Part shown: positions 1 through 9,673 of the stretch, one piece after another
How positions within the stretch are numbered: the stretch's first letter is position 1
Layout of the letters: every line of letters starts with the position of its first letter
Assembly: GCF_900156815.1 (NCBI RefSeq)
Contig: NZ_FTOT01000001.1
Span: 806,001 to 870,000 of the forward strand
Length of the DNA: 64,000 nucleotides
Direction: 5' to 3'
Source: Gemmobacter megaterium
Lineage (GTDB): Bacteria > Pseudomonadota > Alphaproteobacteria > Rhodobacterales > Rhodobacteraceae
Notes under the pieces: generated by a model
Databases searched by the model: none
Seen by the model: only the letters and a program-made list of their open reading frames with translations
What the model was told of the DNA's origin: nothing
Program-made: the position numbers and the translations under genes

Positions 1-443
1 ATGGGATCGACCCTGCCCCCTATCTGAACGAGGTGCACGAGATAGAGCTGCACGCCCTGCAACCCGATCCGTTGCTGGCCGCACGGATCGCCGCCTTGCC
101 GGGGCGGCGGATCGTCTACACCAACGCCACCGTGCCCTATGCCGAAAAGGTGCTGGAGGCGCGGGGGCTGTCGAACCTGTTCGCGGCGGTCTATGGCGTG
201 GTCGAGGCGGGTTTCCGCCCCAAGCCGGAACGCGCCGCCTTTGAAACGATCTTTGCCCGCGACGGTCTGGACCCGGCCCGCGGCGCGATGTTCGAGGATG
301 ATGCGCGCAACCTCGCCGCCCCTCATGCCATGGGAATGCAGACAGTGCACGTCGCGCCGCTGGCCGCCCCGGCCAGCCATATCCACCACCATACCGACGA
401 CCTGACGGAGTTTCTGGGCCGCCTGATGCCTGCGGCGGCCTGA
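1..443 (+). CDS. HAD-family pyrimidine 5'-nucleotidase, C-terminal part
   Basis: The reading frame is open from base 3 and has no start inside the window, so this is the C-terminal ~147 residues of a gene that begins upstream. The sequence carries GRRIVYTNAT, the conserved second HAD motif (Thr/Ser), then a lysine region (FRPKPE) and the acidic motif MFEDDARNL that binds Mg2+. This pattern matches the small HAD hydrolases annotated as pyrimidine 5'-nucleotidases in alphaproteobacteria, which dephosphorylate nucleoside monophosphates in the cytoplasm. The nucleophile Asp motif would be in the missing N-terminal part. Family assignment is good; substrate is inferred. Confidence 0.8.
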   Translation, partial: GIDPAPYLNEVHEIELHALQPDPLLAARIAALPGRRIVYTNATVPYAEKVLEARGLSNLFAAVYGVVEAGFRPKPERAAFETIFARDGLDPARGAMFEDDARNLAAPHAMGMQTVHVAPLAAPASHIHHHTDDLTEFLGRLMPAAA

Positions 444-523
444 CGCAGCGCGTCAAACTGCCCGATGGGCAGACGGCACGGCAAAAGCCACATCCATGCC
501 AAACCTATTGCATGGAGACGCGC

Positions 524-757
524 ATGGCCCTGTCCGACACCCCCGCCCCCGGCGGCATCCTGTTCCGCCTGCCGATCATCGGCCGCATCGCCCGCGATAT
601 CGAGCGCGAGCCGGATTCGGTATTCTACCTGATCGTCGGCATTCTGAGCCTGCTGATCATCGGCACGGTGCAATGGGGCCTGCCGGTGCTGGCCATGGCC
701 GCACTTGCCGCAGTGCCGGTCATGTTCGTCGTGCTGATCCTGATCACGCTGGGGTGA
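524..757 (+). CDS. small two-helix membrane protein, unknown function
   Basis: A 77-residue protein with a soluble N-terminus (GGILFRLPIIGRIARDIEREPDS) followed by two hydrophobic segments at about residues 33-50 and 54-76, predicting a small inner-membrane protein. The start at 524 is chosen over an upstream in-frame ATG at 512 because GGAG at 514-517 lies six bases before it. I do not recognise a family. It sits alone between the nucleotidase and the UbiH-like gene on the same strand and may be co-transcribed. Confidence 0.65.
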   Translation: MALSDTPAPGGILFRLPIIGRIARDIEREPDSVFYLIVGILSLLIIGTVQWGLPVLAMAALAAVPVMFVVLILITLG

Positions 758-831
758 CGGCTGCGGCACCGCAACCCATTTCCCTTGCCATCCGGGCGGC
801 CTAGACTGGCGGCGAAACGAGGGGGTGCCAG

Positions 832-2031
832 ATGGAACGGCAGCAGGTGGATGTTCTGGTCTCGGGCGGTGGTGTCGCCGGTCTGACGGCGGCGGCGGCC
901 TTTGGCGCGGCAGGGTTCAGCGTGATCTGCGTGGATCCCGCGCCGCCTGTCACCGAGGAAACGGCCAGGGATGCCGACATCCGCACCACTGCTTTTCTGC
1001 AACCCTCTGTCGCGGTGCTGGAGGCTGCGGGCCTGTGGTCGCGGCTGCGCCCTCATGCCGCGCCCTTGCAGGTGATGCGCATCATAGACGCAGGCGGGGC
1101 AGAGCCGGTGGCGCGGCTGACCCGCGATTTCGATGCCGCCGATGTCTCGGACCAGCCCTTTGGCTGGAACCTGCCCAACTGGCTCTTGCGGCGCGAGATG
1201 GTGGCGCGGTTGGGCGAACTGCCGACTGTCACGTTTTGCCCCGGCGTCGGCACGGCGGGCGTGACCGCGCGGGGCGACGCGGCGCTGGTGCGGCTGTCGG
1301 ATGGCCGCCAGGTGGCAGCGCGGTTGCTGGTGGCGGCGGACGGGCGCAATTCGGCCGTGCGGCAGGCGCTCGGGATCGGCGCGCGCACCATCCGCTATGG
1401 CCAGAAGGCGGTGGTGCTTGCCGTCACCCACCCCGAGCCGCATCGCAATGTCTCGACAGAAATTCATCGTTCGGGCGGGCCGTTCACGCTGGTCCCGCTG
1501 CCGGACCGGGAGGGACTGCCCGCCTCTGCCATCGTCTGGATGGAGCGCGGCGCCGAGGCCGAGCGGCTTGCCGCCCTGCCCGTGCCAGAGTTCGAGGCGG
1601 CGATGACAGAACGGTCCTGCGGGATTCTGGGCCCGCTGACGCTGGCCAGCCGTCGCGCCGTCTGGCCCATCATCGGACAGATCGCCGATCGCCTGACCGC
1701 GCCGCATACCGCGCTGATCGCCGAGGCGGCCCATGTTGTCCCGCCGATCGGGGCGCAGGGGCTGAACATGTCGCTGGCCGATCTGCGCGCGCTGATTGAT
1801 CTGGCCACCGAAACGCCAGAGGCGCTTGGCAGCGCCGCGATGCTGGCCGCCTATGACAAACGGCGCCATCTGGATGTTCAGATGCGGGTGCGCGGCATCG
1901 ACCTATTGAACCGCGCCTCGATGCTGGCGCCGCAACCGCTGCGTGATCTGCGGGCGGGGCTGCTGGGCGCGCTCTATGGGGTGGCGCCGGTGCGCCGGGC
2001 CTTGATGCGCGCGGGGCTTGGGCTGCGCTAA
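832..2031 (+). CDS. UbiH/UbiF/COQ6-family FAD monooxygenase
   Basis: A 399-residue flavoprotein hydroxylase of the family that hydroxylates the ubiquinone ring. The N-terminal dinucleotide fold is clear (DVLVSGGGVAGLTAAAAFG, residues 4-22), the central DG motif appears as VAADGRNSAVR, and the C-terminal FAD motif reads AEAAHVVPPIGAQGLNM. In most relatives that last motif starts GDAAH; here Gly-Asp is replaced by Ala-Glu. GAGGGGG precedes the ATG. The stop overlaps the stop of the convergent permease gene by four bases. Which ring carbon it hydroxylates cannot be told from sequence; ubiquinone biosynthesis is the family inference. Confidence 0.85.
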   Translation: MERQQVDVLVSGGGVAGLTAAAAFGAAGFSVICVDPAPPVTEETARDADIRTTAFLQPSVAVLEAAGLWSRLRPHAAPLQVMRIIDAGGAEPVARLTRDFDAADVSDQPFGWNLPNWLLRREMVARLGELPTVTFCPGVGTAGVTARGDAALVRLSDGRQVAARLLVAADGRNSAVRQALGIGARTIRYGQKAVVLAVTHPEPHRNVSTEIHRSGGPFTLVPLPDREGLPASAIVWMERGAEAERLAALPVPEFEAAMTERSCGILGPLTLASRRAVWPIIGQIADRLTAPHTALIAEAAHVVPPIGAQGLNMSLADLRALIDLATETPEALGSAAMLAAYDKRRHLDVQMRVRGIDLLNRASMLAPQPLRDLRAGLLGALYGVAPVRRALMRAGLGLR

Positions 2032-2951
2032 AGCTTGCCTGCGCCAGAGGCCGGCGTGACGCCCGCGTGTTTCAACTGCGCCTCGCGCAGCGCCATGTAG
2101 CTGATCGCGGCAATGATGATGCCCCCGCCCAGCAGGACGTAAGGGTCCACCGGCTCGTCAAAGGCCACGACACCCAGGATCGTCGCCCAGACGAGTTGCA
2201 GGAACACCACGGGCTGCGAGACGGATACCGGGGCCGCGGCAAAGGCCCGCGTCATCATGTAATGCCCCAGCGTGGCAAACAGCGCCACCAACCCCAGCCA
2301 TGCCACCTGCTGCCATGTGACCGGCACCCAGACCGCCAACGCAAGCGGCAGCAGGCCAATCGTCACCGTTGCAGACATCAGCGCCACGATGGCCCCGGCG
2401 GACAGCATATCGCTCAGCCGCTTGGCGAACAGATAGCTGCCTGCAAAACAGATCGCGGCGGCGACCTGCGCCAGTTGGCCCGATCCGATCTCGCGCAGGC
2501 CGGGGCGCAGCACCACCAGCGCCCCGATCACCGCAAAGCCGATGGCGGTCAGGCGGCGAAAGGCAAGCTTTTCCCCCAGGAACAGCACCGCACCCAGCGT
2601 CACCACGATCGGGTTGATAAAACCGATGGCGGTCACTTCGGCCACCGGAATGCGCGCCATGGCATAGAACCAAAGCAGCACCGCCATGGTGTGGATGATG
2701 CCGCGCCCGGCCACCATCGGCCAGGCGCCCTGCGGCAATCCGGCCCGCACCAGCGGAACAAGCGTCGGCATCAGGAACAGGAAAGCCCAGCCAAAACGCA
2801 GAAACGCCGATTGCGCAGAGGGAAGGTCGGTCCCCAGATAGCGGATCACCCCGGTGACGGCCACAAAGCACAGCCCCGCCAGGGCCATCCACATCACGCC
2901 CGCAAGGGGCCGGTTTGCACTTGATTCGCTCATGGGGCCACAAGGCCCCAT
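2028..2951 (-). CDS. DMT-superfamily (EamA) transporter
   Basis: A 307-residue, strongly hydrophobic protein with about ten transmembrane segments arranged as two EamA repeats, typical length for drug/metabolite exporters of the inner membrane. Characteristic pieces include LWFYAMARIPVAEVTAIGF in the first repeat and a matching FLQLVWATILGVVAFDEP segment in the second. The start is uncertain: ATGs at 2951 and 2933 both fit, and a perfect 9-bp inverted repeat (2931-2952) has one candidate start in each arm, so the initiation region can fold. Substrate unknown. Confidence 0.85.
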   Translation of the reverse strand: MGPCGPMSESSANRPLAGVMWMALAGLCFVAVTGVIRYLGTDLPSAQSAFLRFGWAFLFLMPTLVPLVRAGLPQGAWPMVAGRGIIHTMAVLLWFYAMARIPVAEVTAIGFINPIVVTLGAVLFLGEKLAFRRLTAIGFAVIGALVVLRPGLREIGSGQLAQVAAAICFAGSYLFAKRLSDMLSAGAIVALMSATVTIGLLPLALAVWVPVTWQQVAWLGLVALFATLGHYMMTRAFAAAPVSVSQPVVFLQLVWATILGVVAFDEPVDPYVLLGGGIIIAAISYMALREAQLKHAGVTPASGAGKL

Positions 2952-2983
2952 GGCGCCTCGGGGTTCAAGGGCACATGGCCCGT

Positions 2984-3976
2984 TCAGCCAGCCGGAAAGC
3001 CCGGCGCCAGTTGCACCATGCCCGTCTCGACGCCGCGCCAGTTGCTTTGCACCGCATTCAGCCGCTTGCGGGTGGCGGGCGCTTCGGCCTCCAGCACCCC
3101 GTGGCGCACCAGCAGGGCGCAGATCGCGGCTTCGGAGGCGCGCGTCGCGCCATCGACGATCTTGAGCGCGATCCCAAGCTGCTTTTCCGGCACGATGGCG
3201 ATGAACACCGCCTCGGCGCCGGTCTTGATGGCAACCCTGCCCTGCATCTCGCGCATCAGTTCGGTGCAGGCGCGGGTTTCGCCCGCCACATGGGCCGGGT
3301 TCGCCGCCATGGCGCGGGTCAGGGCAAACATCGCACGGTCGCGGGCATCACCATCGCCGGTGGCCCCGGCAAAGGCCGCCATGGCGCGTGCAAGACCCGT
3401 GACCGAACAGGCGTGGTTCGGCGCGGAACAGCCGTCGATGCCAAAACCTGGGCTGGTTTCGCCTGTCACCTCCTCGAATGCCTGTTTCACAGCCATCTGC
3501 ACCGGATGGTCGGGCAGGACATATTCGGCATCCGCCCCCAGATGGCGGTTCAGCATCAGAAAGCCGGTATGCTTGCCCGAACAGTTGTTGTGGATCTGGC
3601 ACGGGGCCTCATGCGCGCGGATCAGGCGGTCGCGTTCATCCCGGTCGCCCGGCTCATGGCAGCCACAGCGCAGATCGGCCTCGGACATGCCCATATCGTG
3701 AAGCCACCGCCCGACAGCATCGACATGCAGCGCCGCACCCTGATGGCTGGCACAGGCCAGCGCCAGTTGCTCGGGGCGCAGCCCCGCGCCGGCACCGCTT
3801 TCCAGCAACGGAAGGGCCTGAAGCATCTTGCACGACGAGCGGGGAAAGATCACCTCTTCGGCGTTGCCCCAGCTTTCGACCAGCCCGCCGGTCGCGTGCC
3901 AGACCACCGCATGGCCCAGATGGCGGCTTTCCATCCGCCCGCCGCGCCACAGTTCCACCATCGGCACTGCACCCAT
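2984..3976 (-). CDS. L-asparaginase II family (zinc-type, Rhizobium etli-like)
   Basis: A 330-residue asparaginase of the class represented by the Rhizobium etli enzyme, hydrolysing asparagine to aspartate and ammonia. It carries the serine-lysine pair as SSCK (Ser47/Lys50) and the metal-site triad as NCSGKH (Cys132, Lys135) plus DGCSAPN (Cys183), with nearly the same spacing as in the R. etli protein. It is unrelated to the E. coli-type enzymes. AGGAGGGG just upstream supports the ATG at 3976. It stands alone, divergent from the IalB gene. Confidence 0.87.
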   Translation of the reverse strand: MGAVPMVELWRGGRMESRHLGHAVVWHATGGLVESWGNAEEVIFPRSSCKMLQALPLLESGAGAGLRPEQLALACASHQGAALHVDAVGRWLHDMGMSEADLRCGCHEPGDRDERDRLIRAHEAPCQIHNNCSGKHTGFLMLNRHLGADAEYVLPDHPVQMAVKQAFEEVTGETSPGFGIDGCSAPNHACSVTGLARAMAAFAGATGDGDARDRAMFALTRAMAANPAHVAGETRACTELMREMQGRVAIKTGAEAVFIAIVPEKQLGIALKIVDGATRASEAAICALLVRHGVLEAEAPATRKRLNAVQSNWRGVETGMVQLAPGFPAG

Positions 3977-4170
3977 TCGCCCCTCCTGCCCGTCTGAATC
4001 GTATAACAGATGCGCGATTTGGCGCCCAAAGGGGTTTCACCGCCCGGCGGTTTCGCGCTATTAGACCACATATCGAGTTGCAATGACCCCTGCCACAGGA
4101 AAAGGTCCGGCGCGTAGGGACACGCGGTCAAACCGACCACAGGCAGGGAACGGCTGGAGGCTCTGAACAC

Positions 4171-4701
4171 ATGACGATACGGATTGCGGGCGCGCTGGTA
4201 GGTGCGGTTTTGGCAATGGGCCTTTCGGCCGCCGAGGCGCAAACGGCACAGCAGACGAAATGCGTATCGGCAAAGACCGACTGGAGCGTTTGTGTCTGGG
4301 ACAGCCCCAAGGAATGCTGGGGCGTTTCTGCGCCCAAGGAATCGCTGAACACCCGCGGCGGCAGACCTGCGCAGGTGCGCCGGGGCGATACCATGATGTT
4401 CGTGACCTTCCGCCCCGGACAGGGCGCCAAGGGCGAAATCTCGTTCACGCCCGGCTATGGCTATGCCAAGGGCGCGCAGGTGACGGTGGAAATCGGCACC
4501 GACAAGTTCACCCTGTTCACCGATGGCGAATGGGCATGGCCCGCCAATGCGAATGACGACGCCGCGCTGCTTGCCGCCATGAAACGCGGCAGCGAAGCGG
4601 TGGTCACCGGCACCTCCTCGCGCGGGACCGATACCAAGGACACCTTCTCGCTCATGGGGTTCAGCGCGGCCATGCAGGAAGCGGAAACCCGCTGCAAGTG
4701 A
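4171..4701 (+). CDS. invasion-associated locus B (IalB) family periplasmic protein
   Basis: A 176-residue secreted protein with a clear signal peptide ending AEAQ (about residues 1-24) and an IalB-type domain. Four cysteines (in QTKC, SVCVW, KECWG and the C-terminal RCK) suggest two disulfides in the periplasm. IalB proteins are widespread in alphaproteobacteria; most lack any role in invasion and their function is unknown. The gene stands alone and is followed by a strong terminator. A second, more typical IalB protein is encoded at 60770-61435. Confidence 0.8.
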   Translation: MTIRIAGALVGAVLAMGLSAAEAQTAQQTKCVSAKTDWSVCVWDSPKECWGVSAPKESLNTRGGRPAQVRRGDTMMFVTFRPGQGAKGEISFTPGYGYAKGAQVTVEIGTDKFTLFTDGEWAWPANANDDAALLAAMKRGSEAVVTGTSSRGTDTKDTFSLMGFSAAMQEAETRCK

Positions 4702-4723
4702 TGCGACCCCCGGCATGACATCC

Positions 4724-4750
4724 AAAGGCCGCCCGTTCGGGCGGCCTTTT
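4724..4750. terminator. bidirectional intrinsic terminator
   Basis: Twelve-base stem AAAGGCCGCCCG/CGGGCGGCCTTT flanked by T-runs on both strands, 22 bases after the IalB stop and 85 bases beyond the tonB stop. It can end both the rightward IalB transcript and the leftward exbB-exbD-tonB transcript. Confidence 0.85.
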
Positions 4751-4834
4751 GCATGGCACCATCGGATCATTGGGCACCGGGGCGCTGTTGGCCAGCAGGG
4801 GCGCCCCAGCCATCCCCGCACGCGGGCAGCCCGC

Positions 4835-5794
4835 TCAGCGTTGCAACCGGACAGGCAACAGCAATGTATTCGCCTGTCCGTCCGGGGGCGCCGACACGCT
4901 GCCGCGCATCCGCAGATGGGCGACAAGCTGTTGGTCCACCGCGCCGTTCCCTGTGCCGTTGCGCAACGAAACCCCCGTGAGCCGCCCCGCACCGTCGATG
5001 CTGATCGCAATCGTCGCCTGCGCCCCGCGCAGATTGAAGCTGCGCCGCTGCATATGCTGGGCCAGTTGCCCCTGGATCGTGCGCTTCCAGCGCGCCATCG
5101 CATCTGCCGATTGCGCCCCGCGGGCAGAGGCGGCCGCCCCTCCCGCACTGGCCGCCGTGGATGTCACGTTCCGGGTGCTTTCGGGGGTTTTCTTCGGCGC
5201 GGCGGCTTTCTTGACCGGGGCGGGCCGCTCTGCCTTCTGCGGCTCCGGCTTGGGCGCGGGGCGGGGCATGGGGCGCTGGTCGGGAACGGCGGCCACCTCC
5301 TCGAACTCCGGTTCGGGGTCGGGCACTGGCTCTGGCTCCGGTTCTGGCGGTGCTTCCGCCACCGGCTCCGGTTCTGGTTCTGGTTCTGATGGCACCTCTG
5401 CCACGGGTTCCGGCTCAGGCAATGGCTCCGGCTCCGGCTCCGGCAGAGCCTCTGCCACGGGGTCGGGGGCGGGCAACGGTTCCGGCTCTGGCGGCGCCTC
5501 TGCCACAGGGTCGGGGTCGGCCTCGGTCTGTGGCGCGGTCTCGGCCATCTGGGCAACCGACGGGGGCGCGGGGGGGGCCGGTTCCTCGGCCATCACCTCT
5601 TGGACGGGCAGTTCCGTAAGGTCGATGATCATCGCATCGGACGGGGCCACATCGCGCCCCATCCGGTCGCTCATCCAGGCCGAAAACGCGACGGCAACCG
5701 ACATCGCCAATGCGATGATCGCGGCGGCCACGGCCCAGAACAGGGTTTCCAGCCAGGCCCGGCCACGGGCCACCTGTTCGGCCCAGTCGGTCAT
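4835..5794 (-). CDS. tonB: TonB-family energy transducer
   Basis: A 319-residue protein with one N-terminal transmembrane anchor (about residues 17-40), a long Glu-Pro/Pro-Glu rich periplasmic spacer (about 70-195) and a C-terminal TonB-like domain (about 225-319, ending VRLQR). TonB couples the ExbB/ExbD proton channel to outer-membrane receptors for iron complexes or B12. The spacer is encoded by degenerate tandem GGCTCCGGTTCTGGC-like repeats (about 5320-5515 on the + strand), a stretch prone to length change. The start overlaps the exbD stop by four bases, so translation is probably coupled. Confidence 0.85.
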   Translation of the reverse strand: MTDWAEQVARGRAWLETLFWAVAAAIIALAMSVAVAFSAWMSDRMGRDVAPSDAMIIDLTELPVQEVMAEEPAPPAPPSVAQMAETAPQTEADPDPVAEAPPEPEPLPAPDPVAEALPEPEPEPLPEPEPVAEVPSEPEPEPEPVAEAPPEPEPEPVPDPEPEFEEVAAVPDQRPMPRPAPKPEPQKAERPAPVKKAAAPKKTPESTRNVTSTAASAGGAAASARGAQSADAMARWKRTIQGQLAQHMQRRSFNLRGAQATIAISIDGAGRLTGVSLRNGTGNGAVDQQLVAHLRMRGSVSAPPDGQANTLLLPVRLQR

Positions 5795-6216
5795 TGACTT
5801 GCCTCCAGCCCGATCAGCGCCACCTTGGTAAAGCCGGCCCGGCGCAGCAGGTTCATCACCTGCATCAGTTCGCCATAGGGCACGGTGGCGTCGGCCCGCA
5901 GGAACAGCCGCTTTTCCACATCCCCGCCGGTGGCCGCCATCACCCTTGGGCCAAGCTGATCGCGGGCCACCGGATCCTCGCCCAGCGATACCGTCAGATC
6001 GGGTTGCAGGGTGATATAGACCGGATCGTCGATCGGTTCCGCAGGGGCCGCGTTCGAGCGTGGCAGGTTGACGGGCACACCCACTGTCGAAAGCGGCGCC
6101 GCCACCATGAAGATGATCAGCAGCACCAGCATCACATCAATGAACGGCGTGACGTTGATGTCGTGGCTTTCCGCCAGATCATCGTCGTCGCCGCTGTCGC
6201 GGATGCCTCCGGCCAT
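5791..6216 (-). CDS. exbD: ExbD biopolymer transport protein
   Basis: A 141-residue ExbD/TolR-family protein. After a short cytoplasmic segment comes the hallmark [17 protein letters not shown], whose single helix contains the essential membrane Asp, followed by a periplasmic domain with [15 protein letters not shown]. It forms the proton channel with ExbB that drives TonB. It starts three bases after the exbB stop and overlaps tonB by four bases, an exbB-exbD-tonB operon. Confidence 0.92.
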   Translation of the reverse strand: MAGGIRDSGDDDDLAESHDINVTPFIDVMLVLLIIFMVAAPLSTVGVPVNLPRSNAAPAEPIDDPVYITLQPDLTVSLGEDPVARDQLGPRVMAATGGDVEKRLFLRADATVPYGELMQVMNLLRRAGFTKVALIGLEASQ

Positions 6217-6219
6217 GGC

Positions 6220-7272
6220 TCAGACCCCCTTGATCTTGCGAAAGTCGATGTCCCGGCTCAGCAGCCGCTGCACCGCCGCCCCGGCATCGCCAAGCGCCTG
6301 CTTGTAGCTGGCAATCGCGCGGGTGAAGTGGTTGTAGATGACCACGGCAGGAATAGCCGCGACAAGGCCGATGGCGGTGGCCAGCAGCGCCTCGGCAATA
6401 CCCGGTGCGACAACGGCAAGGTTGGTTGTCTGCGTCTCGGCGATGCCGATAAAGGCATTCATGATGCCCCAGACCGTGCCGAACAGCCCGACAAAGGGTG
6501 CAACCGATCCCACGGTGGCCAGCAACCCCATGCCACGCCGCAACCGCGCCAGGGCCTGCACCTCGACCCGCCCCACCAGCGAGGCCGCACGTTCCTTCAC
6601 CCCGTCCGGGCCCGCCGGGTCGATGGCGGGATCGGACAGCTTGTATTCCTCCAGCACCGCATGGGCCATGAAGGCGCCCGGATCCCGTCGGCCGACAAGG
6701 CTTCGGGTGGCCTCGGCCAGGTTGGCAGCGCGGCTCAGGATGCGCGCGGCCCGACGGGCGCGGCCACGGGCGACAAAGGTTTCAACCATCTTGAACAGCC
6801 AGACCGTCCAGGTCAGAAAACAGGCAGCCAGCAAGGACAGGATCACGCCTTTCACCACCCAATCCGCCTGATTGTACATGCCCATCGGCGACAGGTCATG
6901 GGGCGAGGGCAGCGGCTGCACCGCTAGCCCGTCTGGCATGGGCACGGGGGCGGGCGGGACGTATACCGGCGGCGTTTCGGTGGCCTGGGGAACCGGCGCT
7001 TCGGGCGGCGTGGTCAGCGGCGCCGGTCCGGGGACGGCAGGCGGTGGCTCTTGCGGGGCAGCCGCAGCGCCGCCTCCTTCGGGTGTCGCCACAGGCGGCG
7101 ATGCCTCGGTCGCCGCCCCCCCCTGCACCGGGGCAGGAGCCACCGGCGCCGTCTGGCCCGCCTCTGGCCCGCTGTCGGCCCCACCAGGGGCAGGCGTCGT
7201 CTGCGCCGGTACGGCCAGGGACAATGCCAGCAGGGCCGCGGCACAGGTCGGGATCAGGGCAATTCGGGACAT
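6220..7272 (-). CDS. exbB: ExbB, TonB-system energizer with extended N-terminus
   Basis: A 350-residue protein: signal peptide (about 1-24, ending VPAQ), a Pro/Ala-rich periplasmic extension (about 25-125), then three transmembrane helices of the MotA/TolQ/ExbB domain (from about 138). LGMLATVGSVAPFVGLFGTVWG-type sequence, here GLLATVGSVAPFVGLFGTV, is diagnostic. The long N-terminal extension is common in alphaproteobacterial ExbB. First gene of the operon; an AT-rich candidate control site lies just upstream. Confidence 0.9.
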   Translation of the reverse strand: MSRIALIPTCAAALLALSLAVPAQTTPAPGGADSGPEAGQTAPVAPAPVQGGAATEASPPVATPEGGGAAAAPQEPPPAVPGPAPLTTPPEAPVPQATETPPVYVPPAPVPMPDGLAVQPLPSPHDLSPMGMYNQADWVVKGVILSLLAACFLTWTVWLFKMVETFVARGRARRAARILSRAANLAEATRSLVGRRDPGAFMAHAVLEEYKLSDPAIDPAGPDGVKERAASLVGRVEVQALARLRRGMGLLATVGSVAPFVGLFGTVWGIMNAFIGIAETQTTNLAVVAPGIAEALLATAIGLVAAIPAVVIYNHFTRAIASYKQALGDAGAAVQRLLSRDIDFRKIKGV

Positions 7273-7301
7273 CGGTCTTCCGGTCGTTCGTGCGATTCGG
7301 G

Positions 7302-7330
7302 GAATATATACTAAAATAGTCAGATATTAG
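7302..7330 (-). promoter_or_regulatory. AT-rich candidate promoter/operator of exbB-exbD-tonB
   Basis: The 30-60 bases upstream of exbB form an isolated AT-rich island in a very GC-rich neighbourhood and contain the perfect short inverted repeat ACTA-AAA-TAGT (7310-7320). Iron-transport operons in this group are usually controlled by Fur/Mur, Irr or RirA, so an iron-responsive site is a reasonable guess, but it does not exactly match a consensus I can cite. Confidence 0.35.
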
Positions 7331-7424
7331 CACCCCATCCCGGGACCAATCCTCTTTGCGTTTGGGGGCTTTATCATGGTCCCCATTCCGGTGTATCAGG
7401 TCTGCTTAGCCACAGGATACTGCC

Positions 7425-8606
7425 ATGACTGCCCCAACTGCCCCGATCACGCAGGATGTTCTGACGATTCCGCGCAAGCTGCCCGAGGGCGGCCGCACGA
7501 ATATCGTCGGTCTGACGCGCGACCAACTGCGCGCCGCGCTGATAGCGGCGGGCACGCCGGAAAAACAGGCCAAGATGCGTCTGGGGCAGATCTGGCAATG
7601 GGTCTATCATTGGGGTGTGCGCGACTTTTCCGCAATGACCAACCTGTCCAAGGACTACCGCACCCTGCTGGCCGAGCATTTCGAGATTGCGGTGCCGGAG
7701 ATCGTCACCCGGCAGATCAGCGCCGACGGCACGCGCAAATACCTGCTGCGCATCGCAGGTGGGCACGAGGTCGAGGCGGTCTATATCCCCGAGGAAGGCC
7801 GCGGCACGCTGTGCGTGTCCAGTCAGGTGGGCTGCACGCTGACCTGTTCGTTCTGCCATACCGGCACGCAGAAACTGGTGCGCAACCTGACGGCAGGTGA
7901 AATCGTCGGTCAGGTCATGCTGGCACGCGACGATCTGGACGAATGGCCCGAACCGGGCGAAGGCTCTACCGGGGAACGGCTGGTCAGCAATATCGTGCTG
8001 ATGGGCATGGGCGAGCCGCTGTATAATTTCGACAATGTGCGCGATGCCATGCGCGTGGTGATGGATGGCGAAGGCATCGCCCTTGGCCGCCGCCGCATCA
8101 CCCTGTCCACCAGCGGCGTGGTGCCCGAAATCGCCCGCTGCGCGGAGGAAATCGGCTGCCAGCTTGCGATCAGCTTTCACGCCACCACCGATGCGGTGCG
8201 CGACCGTCTGGTGCCGATCAACAAGAAATGGAATATCCAGACGCTGCTGGACACGCTGCGCGACTATCCCAAACTGTCCAACAGCGAACGGATCACCTTT
8301 GAGTATGTGATGCTCAAGGATGTGAACGACAGCGATGCCGATGCCCGCCGCCTGGTCCGGCTGATCGCGGGCATTCCGGCCAAGATCAACCTGATCCCGT
8401 TCAACGAATGGCCTGGCGCCCCGTATGAGCGGTCGGATTGGGAACGGATCGAGGCCTTTGCCGATATCGTCTACAAGGCCGGGTATGCCAGCCCCATCCG
8501 CACCCCGCGCGGCGAGGATATCATGGCCGCCTGCGGCCAGTTGAAATCGGCAACCGAACGCGCGCGCAAACCTGCGCGCGAGATTGCCGCCGACGCCGGA
8601 CTTTAG
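7425..8606 (+). CDS. rlmN: dual-specificity RNA methyltransferase RlmN
   Basis: A 393-residue radical-SAM enzyme that methylates C2 of adenosine 2503 in 23S rRNA and of A37 in some tRNAs. The Fe-S cluster motif CxxxCxxC is present (CTLTCSFC, Cys137/141/144), with the upstream SSQVG and the downstream MGMGEPLYN motif. A C-terminal cysteine (MAACGQL) supplies the second catalytic thiol. Length is normal. It is monocistronic, with its own terminator. Confidence 0.95.
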   Translation: MTAPTAPITQDVLTIPRKLPEGGRTNIVGLTRDQLRAALIAAGTPEKQAKMRLGQIWQWVYHWGVRDFSAMTNLSKDYRTLLAEHFEIAVPEIVTRQISADGTRKYLLRIAGGHEVEAVYIPEEGRGTLCVSSQVGCTLTCSFCHTGTQKLVRNLTAGEIVGQVMLARDDLDEWPEPGEGSTGERLVSNIVLMGMGEPLYNFDNVRDAMRVVMDGEGIALGRRRITLSTSGVVPEIARCAEEIGCQLAISFHATTDAVRDRLVPINKKWNIQTLLDTLRDYPKLSNSERITFEYVMLKDVNDSDADARRLVRLIAGIPAKINLIPFNEWPGAPYERSDWERIEAFADIVYKAGYASPIRTPRGEDIMAACGQLKSATERARKPAREIAADAGL

Positions 8607-8628
8607 CGCCGCCTGCCACACACGTATC

Positions 8629-8658
8629 AGCCCCGCCACATCCATGGCGGGGCTTTCT
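8629..8658 (+). terminator. intrinsic terminator after rlmN
   Basis: Perfect ten-base stem AGCCCCGCCA/TGGCGGGGCT followed by TTCTTG, 22 bases after the rlmN stop. It lies between the convergent rlmN and htpX genes. Confidence 0.8.
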
Positions 8659-8672
8659 TGTTCAATGCGGTC

Positions 8673-9575
8673 TTACCGGCGCCGATCCACCCGTGGGATG
8701 GACGACCGGGCGGCGACAGGCGCAGCGGGCCGCCCCGCGCCCACCATCGCCTCCAGCGCCGCCACACGGTTTGCCGTGCTGGGATGGGTGGCGAACAGCT
8801 TGTCGCGCGCATGAACATGCAACGGATTGATGATATACATATGCGCCACCGCCGGGTTGCGTTCGGCAGCATGGTTGTCGATGCGCTGCGCCATTGCCTC
8901 GATGCGTCTGAGCGCCGAAGCAAGCCACAGCGGATTGCCGCAGATCTCGGCGCCGACACGATCGGCCTCGTATTCACGCGACCGCGAAATGGCCATCTGC
9001 ACCAGACCAGCCGCCAATGGTGCCAGGATCATCATCAGGATCGCCCCGATCATGCCGCCGGGCCGGTCGCGGTCATTCCCGCCAAAGAAAAAGGCAAAGT
9101 TTGCCAGCATCGAAATCGCACCCGCCATGGTGGCCGTGATCGTCATGATCAACGTGTCACGGTTGCGGATATGGGCCAGCTCATGCGCCATCACCGCCGC
9201 GATCTCCTCACGGGTCATGGCGCGCAGCAGGCCGGTGGTGGCGGCCACAGCGGCATTTTCGGGGTTGCGGCCGGTGGCAAATGCATTGGGCTGGTCGGTC
9301 TCGATGACATAGACCTTCGGGCGCGGCATCCCGGCACCGTCGGCCAGATCATGGACCAGCCGCACGAAATCGGGCGCCGAGCGTTCATCCACCGGCCGGG
9401 CCCCGGCCATCGACAGGACCGCCCGGTCCGAATTCCAATAGGCGAACAGGTTCATCGCCGCCGCCACCGCAAGCGCGATCATGGCCCCCTGCCCGCCCCC
9501 GATCAGCGACCCAAGCCCCATGAACAGGGCCGTCATCGCCGCCATCAGCAGTGCTGTCTTTGCGTATCCGCCCAT
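8673..9575 (-). CDS. htpX: membrane zinc metalloprotease HtpX
   Basis: A 300-residue M48 protease involved in quality control of membrane proteins. Two N-terminal helices, the zinc motif HELAH (about residues 131-135) and two further helices (after about residue 140) match E. coli HtpX. The start at 9575 is preferred over an ATG four codons upstream because GGAGG, within that upstream codon run, sits five bases before it. It lies downstream of ruvC-ruvA on the same strand, 98 bases away. Confidence 0.93.
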   Translation of the reverse strand: MGGYAKTALLMAAMTALFMGLGSLIGGGQGAMIALAVAAAMNLFAYWNSDRAVLSMAGARPVDERSAPDFVRLVHDLADGAGMPRPKVYVIETDQPNAFATGRNPENAAVAATTGLLRAMTREEIAAVMAHELAHIRNRDTLIMTITATMAGAISMLANFAFFFGGNDRDRPGGMIGAILMMILAPLAAGLVQMAISRSREYEADRVGAEICGNPLWLASALRRIEAMAQRIDNHAAERNPAVAHMYIINPLHVHARDKLFATHPSTANRVAALEAMVGAGRPAAPVAARSSIPRVDRRR

Positions 9576-9673
9576 GGGCACCTCCATTCCCGCATCGATA
9601 TGGGCAAGCCGGGCGACCGGGGCAAGAGGGGGGTCGCGGGGGGCCGCCCCCGCGCATCGCCACGGGCGAGAGG

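Noticed and set aside
4800-4812. Thirteen-base match GGCGCCCCAGCCA to the 3' end of tRNA-Gln
   Set aside because: It lies 15 kb to the left, on the opposite side from the integrase and among core genes; a GC-rich chance match is likely.
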